Positions 48,937-58,013 of a stretch of DNA of 64,000 bases are shown here, one piece after another. The notes beneath the pieces are model-generated. The model made no database searches. It was given only the letters and a program-made list of their open reading frames with translations, and had not been told where the DNA came from. A program made the translations under genes and the position numbers. Positions within the stretch are counted from its first letter, which is position 1. Each line of letters begins with the position of its first letter. Origin of the DNA: Novosphingobium olei (GTDB lineage: Bacteria; Pseudomonadota; Alphaproteobacteria; Sphingomonadales; Sphingomonadaceae); contig NZ_JABBGM010000001.1 in NCBI RefSeq assembly GCF_012927405.1, forward strand, positions 626,001-690,000, read 5' to 3'.

Positions 48937-50313
48937 ATGCGTAACATTGTTCGTCCGGCTCTCGCCGTTTTCGCCGCAGCGCCCGCTGTCCTGTCCGCTT
49001 CCGCGATGGCCGCTCCGGCCATGCCCGTGGCGCCCGCAGCACCCGCCGATACGGTCGCCTGGGACATCGTTTCGGGGCTGACCACCGAGATCGGCCAGCG
49101 GCTGGCCGGTAGCGAGGCCGAAGCCCGCGCACGGGCGTGGGGATCGCAGAAGCTGCAGGCACTGGGCTTTCGCAACGTGAAGGTCGAGCCGTTCACCATC
49201 CGCGGCTATCAGCGCGGGGTGGACAAGGCGCGGATCACCAGCCCCGTGCCGCAGATGCTGGCGGTGACGGCGTTGGGGTACAGCGGCGCGACACCCGACA
49301 AGGGGATCGAGGGCGAGCTGGTCTATTTTCCGACGCTTGCCGCGCTGAAGGCGGCTCCGGCGGGATCGCTCGCCGGCAAGATCGCGTTCATCGACCATGC
49401 CATGCGCGCGGCACAGGACGGATCGGGCTATGGGCCTTACGGCCAGGTTCGTCGCGAAGGGCCGACCGTCGCTGCGCAGAAGGGAGCGTTGGCAGTGGTC
49501 ATCCGCTCGGTCGGCACCGACAGCCATCGCAATCCCCATACCGGCGTGACGAGCTGGGGCGCAGGCGTGAAGCCGATCCCGGCGGGCGCGGTGTCCAACC
49601 CCGATGCCGACCTGATCGGCAGGCTGGCGAAGCTGGGCAAGCCGGTGACCATCGCGTTGACGCTGACCGGCAAGACGGTCGAGGGGCTGCCTTCGGGCAA
49701 TGTGGTGGGCGACCTGCCGGGCCGCGATCCTTCGCTGCCGCCGGTGCTGGTGGGCTGCCATCTCGACAGCTGGGATCTTGGCACCGGAGCGATCGACGAT
49801 GCATCGGGCTGCGCCATCGTCACCGCCGCGGCCCTGCGCGCACAAGCGGCGGGGCAGACCTTGCGCACGATCCGCGTGCTGTGGGCGGGCAGCGAGGAGC
49901 TGGGCGGCTTTGGCGGCGAAGCCTATGCCAAGGCGCATGCCGAGCCGCACGCACTGGCGATGGAGAGCGACTTCGGTGCCGACCGGGTCTGGCGCGTGCA
50001 GACGCGCTTCGCACCGGCCGACAAGCCGCTGGCCGACAGCATAGTCGCCGCGCTCGGCACGATGGGGATCGTCGCAGGGCGCGGCACGGCGGGCGGAGGG
50101 ACCGACGTGGAACCGGTGATCGCGGCGCAGAAGCTGGCTGTGGTCGACATGGGCCAGGATGGCACCCACTACTTCGATCTGCACCACACGCCCGACGATA
50201 CGCTCGACAAGATCGATCCTGCCGCGCTGGAGCAGAACGTCGCTGCATGGACGCAGGTGCTGGAGATCGTGGCCAATGCGCCGGCGATCGCCAGTGTCAA
50301 CCCGCCCGAATAG
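48937..50313 (+). CDS. Exported M28-family zinc aminopeptidase
   Basis: A 458-residue peptidase with a signal peptide (MRNIVRPALAVFAAAPAVLS, cleavage near AMA-AP at about 26). The co-catalytic zinc ligands are visible: His and Asp in VGCHLDSWDLGTGAIDDASG, Glu-Glu in GSEELGGFGGEA, Asp in MESDFGAD and His in YFDLHHTPDDTLDK. A PA-like insert lies between residues 110 and 230. It removes N-terminal residues from peptides in the periplasm. The start at 48937 is chosen for the signal peptide. Confidence 0.9.
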   Translation: MRNIVRPALAVFAAAPAVLSASAMAAPAMPVAPAAPADTVAWDIVSGLTTEIGQRLAGSEAEARARAWGSQKLQALGFRNVKVEPFTIRGYQRGVDKARITSPVPQMLAVTALGYSGATPDKGIEGELVYFPTLAALKAAPAGSLAGKIAFIDHAMRAAQDGSGYGPYGQVRREGPTVAAQKGALAVVIRSVGTDSHRNPHTGVTSWGAGVKPIPAGAVSNPDADLIGRLAKLGKPVTIALTLTGKTVEGLPSGNVVGDLPGRDPSLPPVLVGCHLDSWDLGTGAIDDASGCAIVTAAALRAQAAGQTLRTIRVLWAGSEELGGFGGEAYAKAHAEPHALAMESDFGADRVWRVQTRFAPADKPLADSIVAALGTMGIVAGRGTAGGGTDVEPVIAAQKLAVVDMGQDGTHYFDLHHTPDDTLDKIDPAALEQNVAAWTQVLEIVANAPAIASVNPPE

Positions 50314-50348
50314 CCGGGACCTTTACAAGGGCAGGCTGGACGGACCGA

Positions 50349-51353
50349 TCAGGCCTCGGCGAATTCCACCACGGTGGTGACCCCGCCGAGGTTTTCCACC
50401 TGCATCTTGCCGCCCAGCTGGGTGACGAAGCCCTGGATGATCGCGGTGCCGAGCCCGCGGCGCGGCTGCGGCGGCTGCGTCGCTTCGGGCAGGCCTACGC
50501 CATTGTCGGCAACGATCAGGCGCAGGCGGCCCTCCCCAGCGCGCTCGATCGTGACGCGAACTGCCGGGGCGGAATGGCCATCGAACGCATGCTTGAAGCT
50601 GTTCCCGAGCAGTTCGGTGATGAGCAGGACCAGCGTCATCAGCCGGCCCACTTCCAGCCGGGCATCGGCAACGTCGATATCGACCTGTACGTGATCGGCC
50701 GAGCCGACGACGCGGGCATGTTCGGCAGCGCGGCGGATCTGTTGGGACAGCGGCAGGTTGAGCGAGACCGGATCGTACAGTTGGCGGTGGATCTCGCCCA
50801 TCAGTTCGATCCGGGCATTGGCCCGGTCGATCGCATCAAGCGCGGTGTGCGGATCGGCGGCGATCTGGCGACGCTGCAGCCGCAGCATCGCCGCCACGGT
50901 GGCCAGGTTGTTGGCCACGCGGTGCTGCAGTTCCTTGAACAGCAGACGTTCGCGCTCGGCAGCCAGCGTCAGGCGGATCTCGTTGTCTTCCAGCTGGCGC
51001 TGGCGGTGGACCAGGCCGTCGATCAGCATGATGTCGACGGCAACGACAAAGGCGTAGAACAGCATGGCCGTGGCCACGCCCGAATTGACCCCGAAGCTAT
51101 AGAGCGGGGGGACGAAGAAGTACCAAGCAGCGAGGCCGCTCAGCACTCCGCAGACGATGCCCGGACCACGTCCGGCAAGGAACGTGGCAAGGATCACCGC
51201 GGGGAAGAACGTCAGGAACGGAAATCCCGGCGGAAGCAGATGGTCGGCTGCAAAGCGCACGGCAGAGCCGGCGATGAAAAGCGCGATCCCGGCAGCATAT
51301 CGGGGAACCGTGCCGCGAATGGGCTGGAACAACTGGCGCGGCAGAATGGACAT
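50349..51353 (-). CDS. DUF4118/HisKA_2-type membrane histidine kinase
   Basis: A 334-residue sensor kinase. Four N-terminal membrane helices (about residues 15-110, DUF4118-like, as in KdpD) are followed by the HisKA_2 phospho-acceptor motif FKELQHRVANNLATVAAMLR and a HATPase (ELLGNSFKHAFDG, then VADNGVGLP, GLGTAIIQGFVTQLGG). HisKA_2 kinases in alphaproteobacteria often act in the general stress response. No response regulator is next to it, but a single-domain one lies 4.4 kb downstream. The start at 51353 gives the compact form; a longer upstream start is possible but Arg-rich. Confidence 0.86.
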   Translation of the reverse strand: MSILPRQLFQPIRGTVPRYAAGIALFIAGSAVRFAADHLLPPGFPFLTFFPAVILATFLAGRGPGIVCGVLSGLAAWYFFVPPLYSFGVNSGVATAMLFYAFVVAVDIMLIDGLVHRQRQLEDNEIRLTLAAERERLLFKELQHRVANNLATVAAMLRLQRRQIAADPHTALDAIDRANARIELMGEIHRQLYDPVSLNLPLSQQIRRAAEHARVVGSADHVQVDIDVADARLEVGRLMTLVLLITELLGNSFKHAFDGHSAPAVRVTIERAGEGRLRLIVADNGVGLPEATQPPQPRRGLGTAIIQGFVTQLGGKMQVENLGGVTTVVEFAEA

Positions 51354-51476
51354 GTCGCTTGGCAACCTGCCCGTGAATTGTTGCCTTTGCAACTGTGGCA
51401 AGGCCCGGTCCGGCGGTAGCGCGCGCTTCCGCCGTCCGGGCCTTGTCGTTTTACGCAATCGCGTGGTGCGCTACGA

Positions 51477-52727
51477 TCAGATCCGTTCGATGATCAGCGC
51501 CGGGGCCATACCGCCAGCCGCGCACATCGTGATCAGGCCGTAACGGCCGCCGGTCCGCTCCAGTTCGTCGAGCGCCGTGCCGATCAGCATCGAGCCGGTC
51601 GCGCCGATCGGGTGGCCGAGCGCCATTGCGCCGCCGTTCGGGTTGACCTTGGTGCGGTCGAGCTTGAGGTCGCGGATGAACTTTTCGGCTACGACGGCGA
51701 AAGCCTCGTTGATTTCCCAGTGGTCGATGTCCTCGACCTTGAGACCGGCCTTTTCGAGCACCTTCTTGGCAGCAGGGACCGGCGCGTTGAGCATCAGCGT
51801 TGGATCATCGCCCTGGTTGGCGTAGGCAACGATGCGGCCGCGCGCCTTGAGACCGTGCTTTTCGGCGTATTCCGGCGACGTGATCAGCAGCGCGGCGGCG
51901 CCATCGACGACGCCCGAGCTGTTGCCGGCGTGGTGCACGCCCTTCCAGTTGAGGTCGGGATAGCGACGCTGGATCTGCTTGCGGAAGGTGAAGCCGTTGC
52001 CCTGATCGAAATCGGCGATACCGTCGAAGCTGGCCTTGAGCGAGGCGAGGCCTTCGGCGGTGGTTTCGGGGCGGGGGAACTCTTCCTTGTCGAGTGCCAC
52101 GGTGCCGTCGGGATTGTAGACGGTGACCAGCGACTTGTCGAAGCGGCCTTCGCGGATGGCGCGGTCGGCGCGTTCCTGGCTGACGAGGGCGAGCGCGTCG
52201 AGCTCTTCACGGGTGATGCCTTCGAGCGCGGCGATCGCGTCGCCGCAGACGCCCTGGTGCGACTGCGGGTGGATCGCGTCGAGCTCGGGGTTGCCCGAGC
52301 CCATGCCGAGCGGACGGATGCCGGCGTTGGCCTGCTCCGCGCCGTAGGCGGCAGTGAAGCTCATCATTTCGGTGCCGCCGGCGATGACGCAGTCTTCCAT
52401 GCCCGACATGACGGCCGCCGCGGCCAGGTTGACCGAGGTGATGCCGCCGCCGCAGAAGCGGTCGAGCGTGGTGCCCGAGGCGGTGATGTCGTAACCGGCG
52501 GCCAGCGCGGACATGCGGCCGAGGTCGCCACCCTGCTTGCCGACCTGCGACGAAGTCGACCAGATGATGTCGTCGACGGTCGAGGTGTCGAGGTTGTTGC
52601 GGTCCTTGATCGCCTTGAGGCAGGTCGCGGCGAGATGCTGCGGGTGAAGGTGCGACAGCGCGCCCTTGCCGGGCTTGCCGATGCCGCGCGGGGTGCGCAC
52701 GGCGTCGATGATATAGGCTTCGGCCAT
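51477..52727 (-). CDS. Acetyl-CoA C-acetyltransferase / 3-ketoacyl-CoA thiolase
   Basis: A 416-residue thiolase. The nucleophile Cys92 is in TLDRFCGGGITSVN, with NEAFA, GHPIGATG and the CAAGG motif near the C-terminus (ITMCAAGGMAPA). It is a canonical biosynthetic/degradative thiolase, in contrast to the SCP2-type enzyme in the nearby operon. It cleaves 3-ketoacyl-CoA to acetyl-CoA plus the shortened acyl-CoA, or joins two acetyl-CoA. GAGGAGA precedes the ATG at 52727. A 14-of-18 palindrome lies 62 bases upstream. The gene is alone on the minus strand and divergent from the M20 gene. Confidence 0.92.
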   Translation of the reverse strand: MAEAYIIDAVRTPRGIGKPGKGALSHLHPQHLAATCLKAIKDRNNLDTSTVDDIIWSTSSQVGKQGGDLGRMSALAAGYDITASGTTLDRFCGGGITSVNLAAAAVMSGMEDCVIAGGTEMMSFTAAYGAEQANAGIRPLGMGSGNPELDAIHPQSHQGVCGDAIAALEGITREELDALALVSQERADRAIREGRFDKSLVTVYNPDGTVALDKEEFPRPETTAEGLASLKASFDGIADFDQGNGFTFRKQIQRRYPDLNWKGVHHAGNSSGVVDGAAALLITSPEYAEKHGLKARGRIVAYANQGDDPTLMLNAPVPAAKKVLEKAGLKVEDIDHWEINEAFAVVAEKFIRDLKLDRTKVNPNGGAMALGHPIGATGSMLIGTALDELERTGGRYGLITMCAAGGMAPALIIERI

Positions 52728-52788
52728 GGTTCTCTCCTCAACAGTCCGGCGAGACCCCCCTCTGGGGTCCGGCTCTGAGTCCCGGTTG

Positions 52789-52806
52789 TTTAAACGAGCG
52801 ATTAAA
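52789..52806. promoter_or_regulatory. AT-rich imperfect palindrome upstream of the thiolase
   Basis: TTTAAACGAGCGATTAAA has symmetry TTTAAnCGnnnnCGnTTAAA-like at 14 of 18 positions and lies between the divergent thiolase and M20 genes. The AT-rich half-sites in a GC-rich region suggest a dimeric repressor site. The protein is unknown. Confidence 0.45.
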
Positions 52807-52911
52807 GGGTGGGCCCGCCTTACGCAAGGGTAAAGCTGCACGCCCGGCGCACTCGACAGCAGGCCTTTGCTGCCCTTATGAAAACCGGCCGCCACACGAA
52901 GGAATTGCGCG

Positions 52912-54111
52912 ATGTCCGATGCAGCCCTGCTCGATAAGGCCCACGCCCTGTCCGACAAGATCGTGGCGCTGCGCCGCGCGATCCATGCCGAGCCGGAACT
53001 GGGGCTGCACACGCCGCTGACGCGCGACAAGGTGCGGGCGGCGCTGGCGCACCTGCCGCTGACGTGGCGGGAAGGGCCTTCCACCACCGGGCTTGTGGCA
53101 ACGCTGGAAGGCGGGGCGGGGCCGGGCCGCACGGTGTTGCTGCGCGGCGACATGGACGCGCTGCCGATGCCCGAGGAGACGGGGCTGCCGTTTGCATCCA
53201 CCATCGCCGGGCGGATGCACGCCTGCGGGCACGACACGCACACCGCCATGCTGGCGGGCGCCGCCGAGGTGCTCTGCGCGATGCGCGAGAAGATCGCCGG
53301 GCGGGTGCAGTTCATGTTCCAGCCGGGCGAGGAGGGCCATCATGGCGCGCGCTTCATGCTCGACGACGGGCTGATCGATCCGCTGCCAGATGCCGCCTTT
53401 GCCCTGCACATCATGCCCGACAGCCCGCACGGGCTCGTCGCCGGGCGGACCGGAGCCCTGCTCGCCTCGGCCGATCAATTCGCCATCACGGTCGAAGGAC
53501 GCGGCGGCCACGCCTCGATGCCGCACCAGACGCGCGATCCCGTGCCGGTCGCCTGCGAGATCGTCGGCGCGATCCAGGCGATGGTTACGCGCAAGTTCGC
53601 CGTCTCCGACCCGGTGGTAGTGACCGTCGCCAAGATCGAGGCGGGCACGGCGCACAACGTCATCGCCAATCGCGCCGTGCTGACCGGCACGATGCGCACC
53701 CTGTCACCCGGCAACCGCGACCGCCTGCCAGCCGAACTCGAGCGGTTGGCCACGCACATCGCCGCGGCGCACGACATGACGGCAAGCGTGCGGATCGAAC
53801 GCGGCTTCCCCGTGACGGTCTGCGACGAGCGCGCGGTGGCGCTGGGCGAAGCGGTGACGCAAGATCTTGTCGGGGAGGGCCGGTTCGTCCGCCTCGCGCA
53901 TCCGATCATGGGGGCCGAGGACTTCTCCTACGTGCTGGAAAAGGCGCCGGGGGCGATGTTCTTCCTGGGCGTCAGCCACGAAGGCGACGACTGGCGCCAA
54001 TGCTGCGGCATTCATTCGACCCGGATGATGGTGGATGAGAGCGTCATGCCGCTGGGTACCGCGCTGCTGGCAGGTTGCGCGGTCCGCTTTCTGGAAAAGG
54101 GGTTTTCATGA
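52912..54111 (+). CDS. M20-family amidohydrolase (hippurate hydrolase-like)
   Basis: A 399-residue M20D metallopeptidase. Metal-binding motifs are HACGHDTHTAML, PGEEGHHGARFML, LHIMPDSPHG and the late MGAEDFSYVLEK. A dimerisation lid domain lies in the middle, GGHASMPHQTRDPVPVAC. Relatives hydrolyse N-acyl amino acids, hippurate or auxin conjugates. No signal peptide is seen. The ATG at 52912 lies in an AT-rich gap, and the stop overlaps the thioesterase gene (ATGA). The pairing suggests that an acyl group is released and then handled as a thioester. Confidence 0.9.
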   Translation: MSDAALLDKAHALSDKIVALRRAIHAEPELGLHTPLTRDKVRAALAHLPLTWREGPSTTGLVATLEGGAGPGRTVLLRGDMDALPMPEETGLPFASTIAGRMHACGHDTHTAMLAGAAEVLCAMREKIAGRVQFMFQPGEEGHHGARFMLDDGLIDPLPDAAFALHIMPDSPHGLVAGRTGALLASADQFAITVEGRGGHASMPHQTRDPVPVACEIVGAIQAMVTRKFAVSDPVVVTVAKIEAGTAHNVIANRAVLTGTMRTLSPGNRDRLPAELERLATHIAAAHDMTASVRIERGFPVTVCDERAVALGEAVTQDLVGEGRFVRLAHPIMGAEDFSYVLEKAPGAMFFLGVSHEGDDWRQCCGIHSTRMMVDESVMPLGTALLAGCAVRFLEKGFS

Positions 54112-54542
54112 TCTGGTTTGGTGGGCAGTTGCCCGATGAGGCGTTTCTTCGTGACAGCTTCGGCCGGGGGATGCCCGGCTTTCTGGATGTGGAGTTCGTC
54201 TCCGTCGACGAAGGCGCGCTGACGATCCGCATGCCGGTCAACGAAAAGGTCCACCAGCCGTTCGGACGGCTGCATGGCGGTGCTTCGGTGGTGCTGGCCG
54301 AGACGGCCGGCTCGGTTGCTGCGGCGTTCTGTGTCGATCCGTCGCAATTCGCCTGCGTCGGCATGGAGATCAACGCCAACCACATCCGTCCGGTGCGCGA
54401 CGGGTTCGTCTATGCAAGGGCCAGCGCGGAAGCGATCGGCCGAACTACGCACGTTTGGTCCATCCGCATCACCGACGAAGCAGAGCGGTTGGTCTGCGTC
54501 TCGCGGTTGACGGTTGCGGTGATCCCGATCGATCGAAAGTGA
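54108..54542 (+). CDS. Hot-dog-fold (PaaI-like) thioesterase
   Basis: A 144-residue PaaI/YbgC-like thioesterase: PVNEKVHQPFGRLHGGASVVLAE has the family His and Gly-Gly pattern, and EINANHIRPVRDGFVYA follows. Such enzymes hydrolyse aromatic or acyl-CoA, for example rescuing stalled CoA in phenylacetate breakdown. It overlaps the amidohydrolase stop by four bases. It is likely co-translated. The substrate is unknown. An approximately 140-base spacer separates it from the LOV kinase gene. Confidence 0.88.
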   Translation: MIWFGGQLPDEAFLRDSFGRGMPGFLDVEFVSVDEGALTIRMPVNEKVHQPFGRLHGGASVVLAETAGSVAAAFCVDPSQFACVGMEINANHIRPVRDGFVYARASAEAIGRTTHVWSIRITDEAERLVCVSRLTVAVIPIDRK

Positions 54543-54680
54543 TGAAATCTCTGCCTTTCGGGGCACCCGGTGCGAATTTCGATGTTTTTAATCAGGATGA
54601 GGGAACCTGACGCGCGCCATGGACATTGACGCGCAAGGGGCTTGCCGCGTGCATCTTAGACGAAAGACCAGGAACCTTCA

Positions 54681-55760
54681 TTGCCAACACATCGGGAAGA
54701 TCAGGCGCATCGGGCGTATGACGACAGCCCCGACCGCTTTCGCGCCAGTCATCCCGGAGATTCTTTCTCCGGCGCGTCTGGTGTGCTGTTCGAACAGGCC
54801 ATGGCGCAAACCCGCATGGCCATCTGCCTTTGCGATCCTTACACCGAGGATCAGCCGATCGTTTTCGCCAACCGTGCCTTCCGCGATCTGACTGGCTACG
54901 ACGAAAGCGAAACGGTCGGGCGTAACTGCCGCTTCCTGCAAGGACCCGGCACCGACCCCGCGGCCGTAGCGCGCATCCGCGCCGCGCTGGCGCAGGAGGA
55001 TGTCGTCGTCGTCGAGATCCTGAATTACCGCAAGAACGGCGAGGCGTTCTGGAACGCGCTGCACCTTGGGCCGATCTACGATCACCAGGGGCGGCTGCTC
55101 TACTTTTTCGGCAGCCAGTGGGACGTATCGGACGTGCGCGCCGCCCGTGCGGACGAGCGCCATGCCCGTGAACTGGCGCGCGAACTGTCGCACCGGATGA
55201 AGAACATGTTCGCGGTCATCGGCGGCATCGTCAATTTCACTGGCCGCGCGCGCGGAATCGAGACCGAAGCGCGCGAGATCAACGACCGCATCCAGGCGCT
55301 GGGCCGCGCCTACGAGACGACGCTGGACGAAGCTTCGTCCGGGTCGATCGAGGTGGGCCAGGCGATCCGTTCGGTACTGGGACCCTATGATCCCGAAGGC
55401 CAGCGCATCCGCTTCGAAGGCAACGGGCTGCGAAGCGATTTTTCTGCCGTCTCGGTGCTGGGGCTGTCGCTTCACGAGCTTGCCGCCAATGCGGTGAAGC
55501 ATGGCGCGCTGAGTGTTCCTGCCGGCAACGTTACCGTGCGCTGGACTCGCAATGGCGGCGCGGAGCACCCCACGATCGTGATTGACTGGATCGAGGAAGG
55601 CGGGCCCAACGTGGACATCGCGGGCGTGACGATGAGCCCGAAGGCCGGAAGTATCGTCGATCGCATGCTGGGCATGGCACGCGGCAACATCGAGCGTGAG
55701 TGGCGGCCGCAGGGGCTGCGCGCGACGCTGCGATTGCCGCTGCGCGAGGAGGTGGGATGA
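54681..55760 (+). CDS. LOV-domain blue-light histidine kinase
   Basis: A 359-residue cytoplasmic sensor kinase. The N-terminal LOV domain (about 38-150) has the flavin-adduct signature GRNCRFLQG with photoactive Cys83, preceded by FANRAFRDLTGYDESETV. The kinase is of the HWE type with His171 in RELSHRMKNMFAVIGG, followed by LHELAANAVKHGAL. Blue light should alter the kinase, as in Erythrobacter LOV kinases. The start is a TTG at 54681 with AGGAA six bases upstream. A GGAAC at 54602, followed 17 bases on by CATT, imperfectly matches EcfG-type promoters. It overlaps the response regulator by four bases. Confidence 0.92.
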   Translation: MPTHREDQAHRAYDDSPDRFRASHPGDSFSGASGVLFEQAMAQTRMAICLCDPYTEDQPIVFANRAFRDLTGYDESETVGRNCRFLQGPGTDPAAVARIRAALAQEDVVVVEILNYRKNGEAFWNALHLGPIYDHQGRLLYFFGSQWDVSDVRAARADERHARELARELSHRMKNMFAVIGGIVNFTGRARGIETEAREINDRIQALGRAYETTLDEASSGSIEVGQAIRSVLGPYDPEGQRIRFEGNGLRSDFSAVSVLGLSLHELAANAVKHGALSVPAGNVTVRWTRNGGAEHPTIVIDWIEEGGPNVDIAGVTMSPKAGSIVDRMLGMARGNIEREWRPQGLRATLRLPLREEVG

Positions 55761-56137
55761 GCGACTTGCCGTGTCAGGTTCTGGTGCTGGACGACGAGCC
55801 GTTGATCCTTCTCGATCTCGAATTCGCGGTTGAAGATGCAGGGTGCGTGCCGCTGACAGCGCTCGAAGCGGACGAGGCGCTGGAGATCGTCGCGGCCGAG
55901 GAGATTTCGGCCGCTATCCTTGACGTCTCGCTTGGCCAGGGACGCACCTGCGAGCCTGTTGCCCGGGCGCTGGCTGCGATGGGCATCCCCTATGTCCTGC
56001 ACACCGGCGACCTCGACCGGATGGACGAGGCCGTACGTGAACTGGGCGGCGTGCTCGTGCCCAAGCCGACGCCTGCAGCGGTCGTGGTGTCACGCGCGCT
56101 GCAGGGTCTGATCGCGCAACAGCGCCGCGCCGGTTAG
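55757..56137 (+). CDS. Single-domain response regulator coupled to the LOV kinase
   Basis: A 126-residue receiver domain with no output domain. Acidic pocket Asp12-Asp13 (LDDEP), phospho-acceptor Asp56 in AAILDVSLGQG, Thr83 in HTGD and Lys103 in VPKPT. The start overlaps the LOV kinase stop (ATGA) with GAGGAGG five bases upstream, so it is the kinase's direct partner. It may relay or sink phosphate in the general stress network. The stop overlaps the converging hydrolase gene by four bases. Confidence 0.92.
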   Translation: MSDLPCQVLVLDDEPLILLDLEFAVEDAGCVPLTALEADEALEIVAAEEISAAILDVSLGQGRTCEPVARALAAMGIPYVLHTGDLDRMDEAVRELGGVLVPKPTPAAVVVSRALQGLIAQQRRAG

Positions 56138-57105
56138 GGACGAGCAGGCAGCTTCAGCATCGCCGCGATTGCCCCCAGCATATCGCGCGAAAAGGCCTTG
56201 GCGATCCGTGCTTCGGCGATGACGTTGAAGGCATGGATCGCGCCGGGGTAGCTGTGCAGTTCGACCGGCACGCCCGCATCGACGAGCCGTCGCGCGTAAT
56301 CGAGGTTTTCGTCGAAGAACAGGTCGAGACTGCCGGTGCCGATCCAGGTTGGCGCAAGGCTCGACAGGTCCTCGCCCAGGCTCGGCGAGAACCAGCCTTT
56401 GCGATCGTCATCGACCGCGTAGTCGCCGCGCAGCGCTTCCCACCCGAAGCGGTTGGACTGCCGGGTCCAGATGAATTCGCCGGTGGTGCGGTTGCTCCAG
56501 CGGCAATTCTCGCTGCCGGTGCGGTGGTCGATCATCGGATAGACAAGAATCTGTGCGGCCAGCGCCGGCCCGCCGAGGTCCCGCGTCATCTGCGCGACAC
56601 TCGCGGCGAGCCCGCCGCCGGCGCTTTCACCGACAACGCCGAGACGGCTGGCATCGACACCCAACGCGTCGGCTTCCGCCGCGAGCCACTTGAGCGCGGC
56701 AAAGCAATCCTCCTGCGGCCCCGGAAAGGGCGTTTCGGGTGCCAGCCGGTATTCGACCGAGGCCACCGGAATGCCAAGCGCCTTCGCCATGCCCGACGGG
56801 CCAGCCATCATCGCCTTGGCAGAGCCCATGATCATTCCGCCGCCGTGGATGTGAAGCAGCGCAGGGCGATCGCGCGCGCCCGGATCGGGATCGTACCAGT
56901 AGATGTCCAGATCGCCACCGGGACCTGCAATGCGCTTGATCTCGGGTTCGACCTGCGGCGTGCCGAGCGCGGCGTAGCTCGCTGCTGCGGCCTCTCGCAT
57001 GGCCGGCAGCAGTTCACGCGTGAACGGCACGGCGCGGCCGAGCGCTTCGAGCAGCGGCAGCGTCTCGGGATCGACGAGATGGATGGTATCGCGCTGTTCT
57101 GTCAT
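56134..57105 (-). CDS. HSL-family (type IV) carboxylesterase
   Basis: A 323-residue alpha/beta hydrolase with the HGGG oxyanion motif (HIHGGGMIMG), the nucleophile Ser in VVGESAGGGLAAS and the His of GAIHAFNVI near the C-terminus. The hormone-sensitive-lipase family hydrolyses short- and medium-chain esters. No signal peptide is present. The start at 57105 has GAGAGGA four bases upstream; a longer frame upstream lacks a plausible start. The upstream divergent gene is the tyrosine phosphatase. Confidence 0.9.
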   Translation of the reverse strand: MTEQRDTIHLVDPETLPLLEALGRAVPFTRELLPAMREAAAASYAALGTPQVEPEIKRIAGPGGDLDIYWYDPDPGARDRPALLHIHGGGMIMGSAKAMMAGPSGMAKALGIPVASVEYRLAPETPFPGPQEDCFAALKWLAAEADALGVDASRLGVVGESAGGGLAASVAQMTRDLGGPALAAQILVYPMIDHRTGSENCRWSNRTTGEFIWTRQSNRFGWEALRGDYAVDDDRKGWFSPSLGEDLSSLAPTWIGTGSLDLFFDENLDYARRLVDAGVPVELHSYPGAIHAFNVIAEARIAKAFSRDMLGAIAAMLKLPARP

Positions 57106-57226
57106 ATTTCCTCTCCAACCTCGGCTTGTTCTTGTCCTGTCGCTTTGTGCTTGCACGAGGGTCGCTTGTCGAGCCAAGGGCAATGCGATCAGTTGCGAAC
57201 AGAAACCGGCACGGGGATTCGAGACG

Positions 57227-58009
57227 ATGCAGGATAGGGTGCTTCCCCTCGAAGGAATCCACAACTTCCGCGATTACGGTGGTTATCAGGCGCGCGGCGG
57301 CACGCTGCGCAAGGGCGTGCTGTGGCGTTCGGGCCAGCATGTCGGAGCGACCGAGGCCGATCTCGAGACGGTGCAGGGCCTTGGTATCGGCACGGTGATC
57401 GATCTGCGCGGCGACAGCGAACGCGCGGCCTATCCCTGCCTGCGCCATCCCGAATTCGGCGCGGCCGTGGTGTTCGAACCGGGCGAGACGGCCAGCCTGA
57501 AGGGCGCGGCGGTGCACGAGGAAATGGCGCGGGAAGTGGTCAGCGAACGCGATGCGGTCAACGCGATGACCGCGCTTTACGAACGCCTGCCGTTTCGCCC
57601 TGTGCTTGCCGGCACCTATCGGCTCTATCTGCGCACGCTGGCCGAGAACGATCATCCCACGCTGTTGCACTGCCTTGCCGGGAAGGACCGCACCGGGGTG
57701 GCCGCGGCGCTCGTGCACACGCTGCTGGGCGTGCATCACGACGACATCGTCGCAGACTATGTCCTGACCAACACGGCCGGCGATGCCGAGGCGCGGATCG
57801 CGGCGGGTGCCACGGCCGTCCGGTCGGGCTTCGGCGCAAGGATGGAAGACGGCGCGGTGCGCGTGCTGATGGGCGTGCGGCCCGAGTTCCTCGAAACGGC
57901 GTTCGCCGCGATCCGCCAGCAGTACGGTTCGGTCGAAGCCTATGCCGAGCAGCTGCTCGGCGCGGGGCCGGACGCGGTACGCGCGATGGAAGCGAACCTG
58001 GTCGCCTGA
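57227..58009 (+). CDS. Tyrosine/serine phosphatase family protein
   Basis: A 260-residue phosphatase of the Y_phosphatase3 type. The CX5R loop is in LHCLAGKDRTGVAAAL. An N-terminal signature NFRDYGGY and a VIDLRGDSER segment are typical of the family. It may act on phosphotyrosine or phosphoinositides; the closest bacterial relatives are secreted by pathogens, but no signal is seen here. It is divergent from the HSL esterase and converges on the EthD gene at 58014 with only four bases between their ends. Confidence 0.85.
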   Translation: MQDRVLPLEGIHNFRDYGGYQARGGTLRKGVLWRSGQHVGATEADLETVQGLGIGTVIDLRGDSERAAYPCLRHPEFGAAVVFEPGETASLKGAAVHEEMAREVVSERDAVNAMTALYERLPFRPVLAGTYRLYLRTLAENDHPTLLHCLAGKDRTGVAAALVHTLLGVHHDDIVADYVLTNTAGDAEARIAAGATAVRSGFGARMEDGAVRVLMGVRPEFLETAFAAIRQQYGSVEAYAEQLLGAGPDAVRAMEANLVA

Positions 58010-58013
58010 GCGG

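Noticed and set aside
53064..54038. Other-frame open stretches inside the M20 amidohydrolase
   Set aside because: Arg/Ala-rich shadow translation with no start signal, over a complete metallopeptidase gene.
54602..54627. EcfG-type promoter before the LOV kinase
   Set aside because: GGAAC is present, but the second element reads CATT at a spacing of 17 rather than the expected CGTT. Kept only as a remark in the gene entry.
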